This document shows, in pieces, positions 25,909 to 35,577 of a stretch of 64,000 bases of DNA. The translations under genes were made by a program, and so were the position numbers. Source of the DNA: CAITNM01 sp021298215 (GTDB taxonomy: Bacteria > Pseudomonadota > Alphaproteobacteria > Paracaedibacterales > CAITNM01); contig JBKCOJ010000008.1 in NCBI GenBank assembly GCA_046309815.1, positions 1 to 64,000 of the forward strand, written 5' to 3'. The notes beneath the pieces were generated by a model. It did no database searches and was not told where the DNA came from. It saw only the letters and a list, made by a program, of their open reading frames with translations. Position 1 is the first letter of the stretch. Every line of letters starts with the position of its first letter.

Positions 25909-26667
25909 ATGCATATACATAAACCTCACCATTCCGTGCAAAAACCTGGTGCTGTTGCTCTGTCTTCCCAAGAGGCGCAATGGGTACGTTTAGCTATTGC
26001 AACAAATAATCTTGCGAATGCTCATGTGGCTGGTTTTAAGACCCAAATGGTTAAATTGGTTAATACTACACAAAAAGGAAAAGATAACCGTGTTGTGCAT
26101 TACGTCTCTGCTAATAAGACGTTACGTAATTTGGGTAATGGCTCGTATCGTCAGACAGGAAATCCATTAGATGTTGCGATAAATGGCAATGGATACTTCC
26201 TGGTGGATACAGGAAAAGGAAAATATCTAAGCCGCAATGGTCAGTTTGCACTTAACGATGCTGGAGCTCTGATCACTGCAAATGGATCTTATCTTGTTAT
26301 GAGTAGGGACGGGGGAGAAATTGTTATTCCGAAGATGACAAGAAACATAGCTATTGACCCTAAAGGTGGAGTATATGCTGACTCTGCTTTAGTTGGAATA
26401 ATTGGTACTTTTACCGTGAATAATCAGCAAGAAGAATTGAAGTGCCTAGGAAATAATTTGTTGGATCCTGGTAAGCAAAACCTCTCTGTAACTGAGTCCT
26501 GCACTATAAAACAATTTGGGATAGAAGAATCAAATGTTTCTGGCGTTGTGGAAGGAATGATCATGATGGATGCGCTGAGGCAGTTTGAGCATGCGCAAAA
26601 AATTATTGAGGAGCAAGATCAAAGCACTAGAAAAGTTTTTAATGTTTCATCGAAGAATGTGGCGTAG
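25909..26667 (+). CDS. flgF: Flagellar basal-body rod protein FlgF
   Basis: 252-aa proximal rod protein (usual about 245). It has the N-terminal rod motif IATNNLANAHVAGFKTQMVKL, the hook/rod D1 pattern (GNPLDVAINGNGYFLVDT) and the C-terminal EESNVSGVVEGMIMMDALRQFE helix. flgG follows after six bases. It heads a flgF-flgG-flgA-flgH-fliE cluster, which is the typical alphaproteobacterial order for its first four genes. Confidence 0.92.
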   Translation: MHIHKPHHSVQKPGAVALSSQEAQWVRLAIATNNLANAHVAGFKTQMVKLVNTTQKGKDNRVVHYVSANKTLRNLGNGSYRQTGNPLDVAINGNGYFLVDTGKGKYLSRNGQFALNDAGALITANGSYLVMSRDGGEIVIPKMTRNIAIDPKGGVYADSALVGIIGTFTVNNQQEELKCLGNNLLDPGKQNLSVTESCTIKQFGIEESNVSGVVEGMIMMDALRQFEHAQKIIEEQDQSTRKVFNVSSKNVA

Positions 26668-26673
26668 GAAGTT

Positions 26674-27483
26674 ATGGCAGCAGTTTCAGTACAAGATTCA
26701 CTTAATATTGCAAGAACTGGTCTGCAAGCGCAGGAAGCTCTTCTAGCAATAAAAACTCAGAACATCGCTTCTCAAAACGTTGATGGTTTTAAGCGTCAAT
26801 ACTTGATAATGTACGACCTTCCTTATATTGATCATGGCGCTGTGGGAGTTGCTACGTCGCAAAATGGAACGACTGATACAACAGGCGTGCAAATTGGTAC
26901 AGGTGTGCAAGCTGCGGCTGTTTACAGAGTGTTTTCTCAAGGTGAAGCTATACAGACAGGTAGAAGTCTTGATGTGATGATCGATGGCGATGGCTTTTTC
27001 ATGGTGACATTACCAGATGGAACGACAGGATATACAAGGGTAGGTAGTTTTAATCGCGATCAAAATAATACACTGGTTATGCCAAAAACAGGTTACGTTA
27101 TTCAGCCAGGTATTACTTTGCCTCAAAACACCTTAAAAGTTTCTATTAATCAGGTAGGTGAAGTTTATGCAGAAACAAGTCCTGGACAAGAGGTGCACGT
27201 TGGGCAAATACAGCTTGCAACTTTTTTAAATCCATCAGGTTTATTAGCCGTTGGAGATAGCATCTTTGTCCAAACAAATGCTTCAGGAGCAGCTGATGTA
27301 GGCGAGCCAGGTAAAAATCAACGTGGCTATTTAAAGCAAGCTTATCGCGAAGGATCAAACGTGAACGCGGTAGAAGAAATGACCGACTTAATTAAGATTG
27401 AAAAAGTTTATGAAATGCTTACTAAGGCTGTAAAAACAGGCGATGAAATGATGAAAGCAGCAAATAGTATGGGCGCTAGATAG
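26674..27483 (+). CDS. flgG: Flagellar distal rod protein FlgG
   Basis: 269-aa distal rod subunit (family about 260). N-terminal AIKTQNIASQNVDGFKRQY, GRSLDVMIDGDGFFMVTLPDGT in the D1 region, and the C-terminal REGSNVNAVEEMTDLIKIEK with YEMLTKAVKTGDEMMK are all FlgG-like. Ten bases separate it from flgA. Confidence 0.95.
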   Translation: MAAVSVQDSLNIARTGLQAQEALLAIKTQNIASQNVDGFKRQYLIMYDLPYIDHGAVGVATSQNGTTDTTGVQIGTGVQAAAVYRVFSQGEAIQTGRSLDVMIDGDGFFMVTLPDGTTGYTRVGSFNRDQNNTLVMPKTGYVIQPGITLPQNTLKVSINQVGEVYAETSPGQEVHVGQIQLATFLNPSGLLAVGDSIFVQTNASGAADVGEPGKNQRGYLKQAYREGSNVNAVEEMTDLIKIEKVYEMLTKAVKTGDEMMKAANSMGAR

Positions 27484-27493
27484 AGAGTTTTAA

Positions 27494-28213
27494 ATGATTA
27501 GAATTATTTATTGTATTTTAGTGTTTGTAAGTGCTTTTGATGTATATGGCGCTTCTTCGAATAAGAGTTTTTCAAAAATGGAGCTTGCCGCATTTGCGCA
27601 ACCTTTTATTCAGGCTAAAATTAATACAAAAGATTTTAATGTCATTATTGAAAAGATTTCTGGTCAATCTCTTGGTGAATCAGCGAGTTTAGAGGGGGCA
27701 GTAGTACAAGATTTTATTGTTTCTCCACAACAAAGGGATTTTGACATAACGCTAAAACTTACATCGGGAGAATCTTGTACTTTTTCTGGAAAAATTGAGT
27801 GGCTTGCCCATATTCCTGTTTTGCTTAGACCAATCGGAGCCGGTGAAATTATTAATGTTTCGGATGTTGGATATCAGACGTATCCTGTTGATCAGTTGAA
27901 TGCCAGATTCGTAATGGATGCTAATGATCTTGTCGGAAAAACATCCTCAGGGGTTGTTGTGAAGCCTGGTTTGCCGGTTGAGAGATCAATATTGAAAAAT
28001 CCAATTATTATTAAAAAGGGTGAAGTTGTCGATGTGGTGTATCGTAGCCAGCATTTGCAGGTGAGTGCTAAAGCACGTTCCACTCAAGACCTTGCTTCGG
28101 GTGATACGGGAACATTTGAAACGCAAGGAGAGAATGCAAAACAAACGATGAGAAAAATATCAGCCAAAGTGGTTGGACCAAGTACGGCGGAAATTATTTA
28201 TGGTATTGCGTAA
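27494..28213 (+). CDS. flgA: Flagellar P-ring assembly chaperone FlgA
   Basis: 239-aa periplasmic protein with a signal peptide (residues 1 to about 19). The SAF-type domain (PIGAGEIINVSDVGYQ, then the VVKPGLPVERSILKNP segment) and the C-terminal ChapFlgA fold (IKKGEVVDVVYRS) are recognisable. It assists FlgI P-ring assembly. flgI is not within the window. flgH starts inside its last 14 bases. Confidence 0.9.
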   Translation: MIRIIYCILVFVSAFDVYGASSNKSFSKMELAAFAQPFIQAKINTKDFNVIIEKISGQSLGESASLEGAVVQDFIVSPQQRDFDITLKLTSGESCTFSGKIEWLAHIPVLLRPIGAGEIINVSDVGYQTYPVDQLNARFVMDANDLVGKTSSGVVVKPGLPVERSILKNPIIIKKGEVVDVVYRSQHLQVSAKARSTQDLASGDTGTFETQGENAKQTMRKISAKVVGPSTAEIIYGIA

Positions 28214-29018
28214 TTTACATGTAGTGTTATTGTTGCTGAGTTTGCTTTTGCCTGGTTGTAATTTGGCGACTAAGCTTTCAACGATAGGCGAACCACCTCA
28301 AATGACGCAAATAAAAGATCCACGAGATGTTCCTGGATATGAGCCTGTGCACATGCCGATGCCGGAAGCAATGCCTGCTCCAGAGAGAACAAATTCTTTG
28401 TGGCAAACAGGCTCACGCGCTTTCTTTAAAGATCAACGAGCTGGAAAAGTTGGTGATGTAGTAACTGTTGTTGTAGAGATTGATAGATCGCAAAATATGC
28501 AGATGACTCCGAATATTCAGCGGCAGAGCTCCCTTAACTCGTCGGTTAGTGAAGTACTTGGTCATGCATTCCCTATTCAAAAACGTCTCTCTAAAGCACT
28601 TCCTGGAAAACATGGTCAAGATGGAGATTTATCGCAAAATAATCCTGCAGCTAATAGCAATACTCCTTCTGGGCTTACAGGGAATTGGGTTGGGGTGACT
28701 AGTAATCCTACACATAGTTCTACAGCATCTTATGATGTTAAAGATAAAATAAACTTCACGATGTCTGCGGTTATTATTCAGGTCCTTCCTAATGGTAATA
28801 TGGTCATTCAAGGACGTGAAGAAGTTCGATTAGTAAATGAACTGAGGGAAGTAGAGCTGAAGGGTGTTGTGAGGCGAGAAGATATTACATCGAGTAATAA
28901 AGTGCATAGCCAAAAGATTGCTAATCTTAGAATTAGTTATGGTGGCAGAGGCGATCTTAGTGATGCTCAACAGGCACCATGGGGTCAACAATATCTTAAT
29001 AAGCTTTTACCATTTTAA
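28200..29018 (+). CDS. flgH: Flagellar L-ring lipoprotein FlgH
   Basis: 272-aa outer-membrane lipoprotein of the L ring (usual 230-250). The lipobox is LLLPGC near residue 20. It contains TNSLWQTGSRAFFKDQRAGKVGDVVTVVV, broken here into NSLWQTGSRAFF and GKVGDVVTV, and the C-terminal NGNMVIQGREEVRLVNELRE and RREDITSSNKVHSQKIANLR patterns of FlgH. ATG 28200 overlaps flgA by 14 bases. An in-frame start at 28173 adds nine non-signal residues and is less likely. Confidence 0.93.
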   Translation: MVLRNLHVVLLLLSLLLPGCNLATKLSTIGEPPQMTQIKDPRDVPGYEPVHMPMPEAMPAPERTNSLWQTGSRAFFKDQRAGKVGDVVTVVVEIDRSQNMQMTPNIQRQSSLNSSVSEVLGHAFPIQKRLSKALPGKHGQDGDLSQNNPAANSNTPSGLTGNWVGVTSNPTHSSTASYDVKDKINFTMSAVIIQVLPNGNMVIQGREEVRLVNELREVELKGVVRREDITSSNKVHSQKIANLRISYGGRGDLSDAQQAPWGQQYLNKLLPF

Positions 29019-29063
29019 AGTTTTGTCCATACTAGTATTGGAAACTTTGTTTTTAATATTAGT

Positions 29064-29363
29064 ATGGTTGATGCAATTAAGGCGGGATTACTCTCGTCTG
29101 TTAGTACCTTATCTCCTCAGAAAGTAACCCAAAATCCTGAAGCAATAGGAAGTTTTGCTGATTTTTTCAAAACCGACATGAAAGAGTTTTTACATAAAGC
29201 CGAAGATGTTGAAGGGATGATGGTAAATTATGTTGGAGGATCTGGGAATATTGAAGAAATAGCTCCGCTTTTGAAAGAATTAATGCTGGAGTTTGAAGTG
29301 AAGACAAAAATCGTTTCTGCGCTTGCGAATGTTTTAAAAACACTAACCTCTATGAATATGTAG
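29064..29363 (+). CDS. fliE: Probable flagellar hook-basal body protein FliE
   Basis: 99-aa helical protein, the size of FliE, which joins the MS ring to the rod. The ending (FEVKTKIVSALANVLKTLTSM) follows the FliE C-terminal pattern, where a QVRNK(L/V)V.AY.EIM.M helix closes the protein. The middle SFADFFKTDMKEFLHKAE also fits. FliE is normally coded with flgB-flgC; here it ends the flgF-flgH cluster, 45 bases after flgH. Similarity is partial, so a FlgJ-rod-like or unknown basal-body protein is possible. Confidence 0.6.
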   Translation: MVDAIKAGLLSSVSTLSPQKVTQNPEAIGSFADFFKTDMKEFLHKAEDVEGMMVNYVGGSGNIEEIAPLLKELMLEFEVKTKIVSALANVLKTLTSMNM

Positions 29364-29424
29364 GCTCTTGATTTATAAGCTCTTGTCGAGCTAGCCTATT
29401 ACATTGTTTAAGAGATTCAAGCTT

Positions 29425-32028
29425 ATGTCATTGGCTTCGGTAAAGAAAACGCTACGTGTAGATAGTAAAGCGTATACGTATTATGCATTGGAAACTCTTG
29501 GTGATGTTAGTCATTTACCGTTCTCTTTGAAAATTCTTTTGGAAAATCTTTTACGTCATTTTGATGGTAAGCGAGTGACACGTGCCGATTTAGACGCGGT
29601 CATAAACTCTGTGAATGTTGGAGCTGCGTTAACGGAAATTTCTTTTTATCCAGCGCGAATATTGATGCAAGATTTCACAGGGGTGCCTGCGATCGTTGAT
29701 CTTGCTGCGATGCGCGATGCCATGATGAAAGAGGGAAAGGATCCAACGAAAGTTAATCCATTAATCCCTGTGGATCTGGTTATCGATCATTCTATTATGG
29801 TTGATAAATTTGGTACGAAGACAGCTTTTGCTGACAATGTGCAGCTTGAATATCAACGAAATTTAGAAAGATATGCGTTTTTAAGCTGGGGACAAAGGGC
29901 CTTTAATAATTTTCGTGTGGTGCCCCCGGGTACCGGTATTTGTCATCAAGTGAATTTAGAGTATTTAGCAAAGGTTGTATGGTGTGCAAATGAGGATGGG
30001 GAGACTTTAGTTTATCCAGATACGGTTTTAGGAACAGACAGCCACACAACCATGGTTAATGGGCTAGGAGTGCTAGGATGGGGTGTTGGGGGTATTGAGG
30101 CAGAAGCTGCAATGCTAGGGCAACCTCAAACGATGCTTATTCCAGAAGTAGTTGGCGTACGCTTAGAAGGAACTTTAAAAGAAGGGATTACGGCTACTGA
30201 TTTGGTCCTAACGATTACTCATTTGCTGCGTGCAAAAGGTGTTGTTGGAAAATTTGTTGAATTTTACGGGTCAGGATTGAAAGAGTTATCATTGGCAGAC
30301 CGAGCAACTATTGCGAATATGGCACCTGAATATGGTGCAACATGTGGATTTTTTCCTACCGATTCAGAAACTATTAAGTATTTAAAACTAACAAACCGTA
30401 GTCCTGAACAGGTGGAATTAGTGGAAAATTATGCAAAAGTACAGGGGCTTTGGAATGAAGGATCTGAGCCTACCTTCAAAGATATATTGCAGATTGATTT
30501 AGCAACAATTTACCCAAGTATAGCTGGACCAAAGCGTCCTCAAGATAAGCTTTTGTTAAGTGATTTGAAAAAGGCAGCACTTGATATGGCACAATTATCA
30601 AAAGGTGTAGAGGTAAGTGGTAAGAATTTCGTGTTGAATCATCATGATGTCGTTATTGCTGCAATTACAAGTTGCACGAATACATCAAATCCTAGTGTGA
30701 TGATTGGGGCGGGGCTGTTGGCAAGAAAAGCTAGATCTTTAGGATTAGAGGTGAAGCCGTGGGTAAAAACAAGTCTAGCGCCTGGATCTCAGGTAGTTAG
30801 AGAGTATTTAGAAGCAAGTGATTTGATGAAGGACCTAGAGGGTTTGGGTTTTCATGTGGTGGGTTATGGGTGCACAACGTGTATAGGAAATTCTGGACCA
30901 TTGGATGCTGCAATTACGCAGGCTATAGACGATAATCATTTAATTGTTTCCAGTGTACTTTCGGGAAATAGGAATTTTGAAGGACGAATTAATCCGCATG
31001 CAAAGGCTAATTATCTGATGTCACCTCCCCTGGTTGTGGCATTTGCTCTGGCAGGAACCACAGCTATTGATTTTGAAAAGGATCCGATTGGAAAAAATAC
31101 TAAGGGGGAAGATGTCTTTTTAAAAGATATTTGGCCAAGTACCAAAGAAATTCAAGATGTTATTCAACAAGTGATGACGTCAGAAATTTTTGCAAAACGT
31201 TATCGTACTGTTTTTGAAGGGGATGAGTTTTGGAAAAAAGTGAGTATGGAGGCTTCTACTGTTTATAAATGGGGCGAGAGTACGTATATAAAGCATCCTC
31301 CGTATTTCGGGATGGAAGCGAAGGCGATTGATGATATAGCTGATGCGCGAATTTTAGCATTGCTTGGAGATAGCATTACAACGGATCATATTTCTCCTGC
31401 TGGAAGTATTAAGGAAAATAGTCCTGCGGGAGCTTACTTGCAATCACAGAAAGTTTCGATGACTGATTTTAATTCTTATGGTGCACGGCGAGGTAATCAT
31501 GAGGTTATGGTTAGAGGAACTTTTTCTAATATTCGTCTGCAAAATGAAATGTTGCCTGGCATAAGTGGTGGCTATACAAAATTCGAAGGTACACAAATGA
31601 GTATCTTTGATGCGGCACAAGCGTATATGCAGGAAGAAACACCGCTTGTGATTGTGGCGGGGAAAGAATATGGCACGGGCTCATCTCGAGATTGGGCAGC
31701 AAAAGGCACTCGCCTTTTAGGTGTACGTGCAGTTATTGCTGAGAGTTTTGAACGTATTCATCGGTCGAATTTAGTAGGAATGGGAGTATTGCCGCTGGAA
31801 TTTATGCCTGGAACAACACGCAAAACGTTGCACTTAGATGGTAGCGAGCAGATTAATATTGAAGGTCTTGCCAAGGGTATTTTCCCAAAAATGGTGGTCC
31901 AGGTAACATTTAAAGGTGAAAGAGAAGAGCAGGTGCCGGTTTTGGTAAGGATTGATACTGAAGATGAAATGCAGTACTTTTTAAGTGGTGGTATTTTACC
32001 GTTTGTATTTAATGTGTTGGCGGCATAA
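29425..32028 (+). CDS. acnA: Aconitate hydratase A
   Basis: 867-aa TCA-cycle enzyme converting citrate to isocitrate through a [4Fe-4S] cluster. The three cluster cysteines lie in ITSCTNTSNPSVM and GYGCTTCIGNSGPL. The swivel domain carries the KEYGTGSSRDWAAKG substrate loop, and GTDSHTTMVNGLGVLGWGVGG and SVLSGNRNFEGRI are also conserved. I chose ATG 29425 over the TTG at 29404. uppP starts on the base after its stop. With gltA (49862) and icd (11445) it gives citrate to 2-oxoglutarate. Confidence 0.96.
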   Translation: MSLASVKKTLRVDSKAYTYYALETLGDVSHLPFSLKILLENLLRHFDGKRVTRADLDAVINSVNVGAALTEISFYPARILMQDFTGVPAIVDLAAMRDAMMKEGKDPTKVNPLIPVDLVIDHSIMVDKFGTKTAFADNVQLEYQRNLERYAFLSWGQRAFNNFRVVPPGTGICHQVNLEYLAKVVWCANEDGETLVYPDTVLGTDSHTTMVNGLGVLGWGVGGIEAEAAMLGQPQTMLIPEVVGVRLEGTLKEGITATDLVLTITHLLRAKGVVGKFVEFYGSGLKELSLADRATIANMAPEYGATCGFFPTDSETIKYLKLTNRSPEQVELVENYAKVQGLWNEGSEPTFKDILQIDLATIYPSIAGPKRPQDKLLLSDLKKAALDMAQLSKGVEVSGKNFVLNHHDVVIAAITSCTNTSNPSVMIGAGLLARKARSLGLEVKPWVKTSLAPGSQVVREYLEASDLMKDLEGLGFHVVGYGCTTCIGNSGPLDAAITQAIDDNHLIVSSVLSGNRNFEGRINPHAKANYLMSPPLVVAFALAGTTAIDFEKDPIGKNTKGEDVFLKDIWPSTKEIQDVIQQVMTSEIFAKRYRTVFEGDEFWKKVSMEASTVYKWGESTYIKHPPYFGMEAKAIDDIADARILALLGDSITTDHISPAGSIKENSPAGAYLQSQKVSMTDFNSYGARRGNHEVMVRGTFSNIRLQNEMLPGISGGYTKFEGTQMSIFDAAQAYMQEETPLVIVAGKEYGTGSSRDWAAKGTRLLGVRAVIAESFERIHRSNLVGMGVLPLEFMPGTTRKTLHLDGSEQINIEGLAKGIFPKMVVQVTFKGEREEQVPVLVRIDTEDEMQYFLSGGILPFVFNVLAA

Positions 32029-32820
32029 ATGGCAAAAGATTTAATTTTTTTAAGTCTATTTCAAGGCATTGCAGAATTTTTGCCTATAAGTTCAAGTGCG
32101 CATCTTATTGTATTGGAAAAGCTTTTTGGTTCGAGTACAGCAAGTTTTGAAATGCATGTGGCGTTGCATTTTGGATCGCTGTTGGCATTGTTTATTTATT
32201 TCATCAAAGATATTTGCTCCATGATTTTTGGAATATGTATGTCTGACATTAAGGGGTTAAAAAAGCATCCAAGTAAGAAGTACCGAGATTCGGCATGGAT
32301 TTTAGTTCTGAGCTCAATTCCGGCGCTAGCAGTTGGTTTTGGTATTAAGAAAATATATGGGGCGACATCAGAAAGCCTTTACGTAATGGGTATCGCGAGT
32401 ATTGTTTTTGGCGTACTTTTGATTATTTCGGATTCTAATCCAGTGAAAGATCGCTTGGTTACGTATAAGCGAGGAATTTTTGTTGGAATAATGCAATGTT
32501 TTGCGTTTATTCCAGGCGCTAGTCGTTCCGGTGTTTGTTTAACGGCGGCAAGATTTTTGGGATTAAATAGAGTGGAAGCAACACGTTTTACATTTTTGAT
32601 GGCAATTCCCACGATCTTAGGTGCATCTACCTTGGTGTTGCTTGATAGCGCAAATGTGAAAGAGTTGTTTTCCGTTGCTCAGCTTATTTTAATTGGCATG
32701 ACGGCAGGCCTTGGGATTATAACTATTCAGATACTTTTATGGTTTCTGGGACGTTTTAGCTTTTTCTATTTTGGCATTTATAGAATTATTTTTGGTGCGC
32801 TGGTATTGTGGTTTTTCTGA
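32029..32820 (+). CDS. uppP: Undecaprenyl-diphosphate phosphatase
   Basis: 263-aa integral membrane phosphatase (BacA/UppP) that recycles undecaprenyl pyrophosphate for peptidoglycan and surface polysaccharide synthesis. Both family motifs are intact: FQGIAEFLPISSSAHL at residues 10-25 and FIPGASRSGVCLTAARFLGL near 160-180. It directly abuts acnA. The last 43 bases overlap the 3' end of the convergent motB. Confidence 0.96.
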   Translation: MAKDLIFLSLFQGIAEFLPISSSAHLIVLEKLFGSSTASFEMHVALHFGSLLALFIYFIKDICSMIFGICMSDIKGLKKHPSKKYRDSAWILVLSSIPALAVGFGIKKIYGATSESLYVMGIASIVFGVLLIISDSNPVKDRLVTYKRGIFVGIMQCFAFIPGASRSGVCLTAARFLGLNRVEATRFTFLMAIPTILGASTLVLLDSANVKELFSVAQLILIGMTAGLGIITIQILLWFLGRFSFFYFGIYRIIFGALVLWFF

Positions 32821-33902
32821 GGTTTAGCTTCAGTCTCGTCTTCTTCTAAGCTGTTATATAAGATGGTAATGCTAACGCGTCTGTTTTCAGGAGATGTTGG
32901 TTTTTCTTTATTTAGAAGATCTTTGTCTGCACGTCCGTTGACTTCATCAAATCGGTCATTAGTGACCCCACATTCTTCTAAAAGACGACGAGTTGAATTT
33001 GCGCGATCGGCAGATAATTCCCAATTACCATAGCGTTTTTTTCGGCGATAAGGGCTAGAATCGGTGTGTCCTGTGATCTCAATTTTATTGGGAATTGTTG
33101 CAAGAATTTCTCCGAGGCTTCGGATGATTTTTTCAGTAAACTTTAGTGGAACAGCGCTTCCTGTTTTGAACATTTCTTGGTCGTTACTATCAACGATTTG
33201 AATTTTGATGCCTTCATCGGTCAGCTCAATAATAAGATTGTGTTTGAATTTCTCGACTTCTTCCAGCGAATTGAAGGCATTTTTGATGCTGTCTTCAATG
33301 TTTTTACGTGTTTCTTGCTGCACTTGTTTGATGGCTTCTACGGCCTTAGTAATTTCTTGAATATTCTTATGTGTTTCCTGTTGATTTTGTTTGATTATTT
33401 CTGCGGTTTTTTTGCTGGCTTCTTCGACGTCTTTAGGATGTTCTTTTTCCTGCGTTTTTTTTAAATAAGCTTCATGAGTATCTTCATCAATAGTACCTAA
33501 AGGTTCTTTGTTAGTGGTATGAGTGTTTGTTGAAACATGGGGTGATATTTGTTGGATATGTTGATTGCTTTGGATAACGACGTTTGAATTATAGGAATTA
33601 CGTTGATTATTTGGGTCTTCTTTTAGTTCTTCGTCATCGTTATTACCATTCTGGCTAATGGAGCTATTGCCATTGATCATTCCCGTGCCAGCATTTGCTG
33701 ATTTCATATTAATAACGCTGGTGGTGAAATATTCAGAGATAGCTTTTCTAGAGTCTTCGGTTGTAATGCTTATTAGCCACATTAATAGAAATAATGCCAT
33801 CATGGAGGTGATGAAGTCGGCGTACGCTATTTTCCAGGATCCGCCGTGCGTAGCGTGACGCTTTTTCTTGTATTTTTTGATAATGATTGGGCGGTCTTGC
33901 AT
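32778..33902 (-). CDS. motB: Flagellar motor protein MotB
   Basis: 374-aa stator subunit. The N terminus has the single transmembrane helix with the proton-accepting Asp29 in SWKIAYADFITSMMALFL. A long linker (about residues 60-215) is Asn/Gln-rich and then coiled coil, with an internal near-duplication (KQNQQETHKNIQ and KQVQQETRKNIE). The OmpA-like peptidoglycan-binding domain has ITGHTDSSPY and NWELSADRANSTRRLLEE. Its start overlaps the motA stop by one base (TAATG), giving translational coupling. Confidence 0.95.
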   Translation of the reverse strand: MQDRPIIIKKYKKKRHATHGGSWKIAYADFITSMMALFLLMWLISITTEDSRKAISEYFTTSVINMKSANAGTGMINGNSSISQNGNNDDEELKEDPNNQRNSYNSNVVIQSNQHIQQISPHVSTNTHTTNKEPLGTIDEDTHEAYLKKTQEKEHPKDVEEASKKTAEIIKQNQQETHKNIQEITKAVEAIKQVQQETRKNIEDSIKNAFNSLEEVEKFKHNLIIELTDEGIKIQIVDSNDQEMFKTGSAVPLKFTEKIIRSLGEILATIPNKIEITGHTDSSPYRRKKRYGNWELSADRANSTRRLLEECGVTNDRFDEVNGRADKDLLNKEKPTSPENRRVSITILYNSLEEDETEAKPQKNHNTSAPKIIL

Positions 33903-34759
33903 TATTGTTTTAATTCTCTGGTGGCTTGTTCAAGTTCATCAAAGGATGGTCTTAAGAGAGGATCTATATTTTTGCGGGCGAATTCTATTGCAACGATGGG
34001 TGCTTGATCATTTAAGTATGCAAGAATACCAGTGCGAATAACGACGAGAAATCCTCTTTTAGCAGCGTAGGCTTCTTTCAGGGATTGAGCAATAGGCGCT
34101 AAAAATCCATAGGCAATAAGCACACCTAAAAATGTTCCAACAAGAGCGCCGGCAATTAAGCGAACTAAAGCAGCAGGTGGCTGATCAATAGCACCCATTG
34201 TGTGAATCACACCTAGAACGGCTGCAACAATTCCAAGTGCAGGAGCGGCGTCCGCCAGCGTTTGTATCGCTGAAACGACGTGATCGTTGTCTTCTTCAAG
34301 GATTGTAAGTTCTTGATCCATGAGTCCTTCGATGAGAAAAGGGTCTTCGCAGCCCATGGACATGATGCGCAAATAATCGCATAGGAAATTCAGCGCATCT
34401 GGATGTTGCATGAATATGGGGTAGCTTTGGAAAATGATGCTTTCGTGAGGGTTGTCGATATGATGTTCAAGTGAGAGCATGCCTTTATTTCGTGCTTCTT
34501 TAAACAGAGTAAATTGAAGCAATAGCGATTCAAGATAGTCTTCTTCGGTGTAGGTTGGCCCTTTTCGCGCTATTTTTAGAGCGCCTTTTAGGCGGCTGAG
34601 GGTTTTACTGGAATTAGCAATGATGAAAGAGCCAATGCCAACACCAACAATGATAATAATTTCAGAAGGTTGCGCTAAGGCAATAAGATGCCCGCCGCCT
34701 ATTAGGTATCCTAATAGAACGGACGTAATGACGAGGCCGGTACCAATCCAAAAACGCAC
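33902..34759 (-). CDS. motA: Flagellar motor protein MotA
   Basis: 285-aa four-helix stator proton-channel subunit. It has the N-terminal GYLIGGGHLIALAQPSEIIII segment (quoted in part: GGGHLIALAQPSE), the channel region PALGIVAAVLGVIHTMG and LVGTFLGVLIAYGFLAPI, and the basic RKGPTY..ED cytoplasmic loop. It pairs with motB downstream. A promoter is expected in 34760-34915, the gap shared with the divergent exoD. Confidence 0.95.
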   Translation of the reverse strand: MRFWIGTGLVITSVLLGYLIGGGHLIALAQPSEIIIIVGVGIGSFIIANSSKTLSRLKGALKIARKGPTYTEEDYLESLLLQFTLFKEARNKGMLSLEHHIDNPHESIIFQSYPIFMQHPDALNFLCDYLRIMSMGCEDPFLIEGLMDQELTILEEDNDHVVSAIQTLADAAPALGIVAAVLGVIHTMGAIDQPPAALVRLIAGALVGTFLGVLIAYGFLAPIAQSLKEAYAAKRGFLVVIRTGILAYLNDQAPIVAIEFARKNIDPLLRPSFDELEQATRELKQ

Positions 34760-34915
34760 TTTTGTAACACGTGTTTTTTTTTAGTATGGAATAAGGTTAT
34801 TAACAATTGGTTGATGAAGTGGGGTGAGAGAGGAAAATCAACTCACTTCCACTATTTTTAATATTATTTTAAAGCTGAGTTGCTATCGTGGTGGCTTGAG
34901 AGCTTTAGGAATTTT

Positions 34916-35545
34916 ATGGCTGCAGGAGAAAAAATTACAGAAATCATGCATGCCTTTTTAAAAGGTATTAGGCGTGAGCATTTTACCTTTGCTGAGTTCA
35001 TTAAAGGGCTTGAAGAAAGGTCATTTGGCTTGCTGTTACTTATATTGGCAATTCCTAATGCCTGTTTGATTGCTTCGATTCCTGGGGTTTCTATTCTGTT
35101 TGGTGTACTGCTTATTTTTGTAAGTATGCAAATGTTGTTAAAGAGACAAAAAGCTTGGTTTCCAAAAGCTATAGCTAATCAAAGACTATCAAAAAAGCAT
35201 CTTGAGATCGCGTTGAATATCTTCAGCCCTTATCTTGCAAAAATTGAGAGAATTCTTAAGCCTCGTCTTACTTTGTTAACTTCTGCTTTTTTAGAAAGAT
35301 TTTTAGGAGTGGTGTGTTTAATGCACGGAATACTTATCGCACTGCCCATTCCTTTAGGGAATTTTTTATGTGGCATTGCTTTGGTTTTTTTAGCGCTTGG
35401 AGTGCTTGCAAGGGATGGTCTTTTTATGCTGTTTGGCTATGTTATTAGCGTAGGTATTTTTACATTTTTTGCTGCATCTTTTAATGTTGCATTTCTGTTG
35501 GTGCAAAAAATTGTTTATAATTTGTGTGCGTTATTGCTTCAATAA
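34916..35545 (+). CDS. ExoD family exopolysaccharide-related membrane protein
   Basis: 209-aa inner-membrane protein of the ExoD family, first linked to exopolysaccharide synthesis in rhizobia; its biochemical role is not defined. The ERSFGLLLLILAIPNACL segment and the SIPGVSILFGVLL helix are typical. Four to five helices, with a second half LMHGILIALPIPLGNFLCGI. I chose ATG 34916, with AGGA five bases upstream. A TTG at 34880 would add 12 residues. Confidence 0.8.
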   Translation: MAAGEKITEIMHAFLKGIRREHFTFAEFIKGLEERSFGLLLLILAIPNACLIASIPGVSILFGVLLIFVSMQMLLKRQKAWFPKAIANQRLSKKHLEIALNIFSPYLAKIERILKPRLTLLTSAFLERFLGVVCLMHGILIALPIPLGNFLCGIALVFLALGVLARDGLFMLFGYVISVGIFTFFAASFNVAFLLVQKIVYNLCALLLQ

Positions 35546-35577
35546 ACTGGCGTACTTTTCCTGAAGCAATAAATTAA

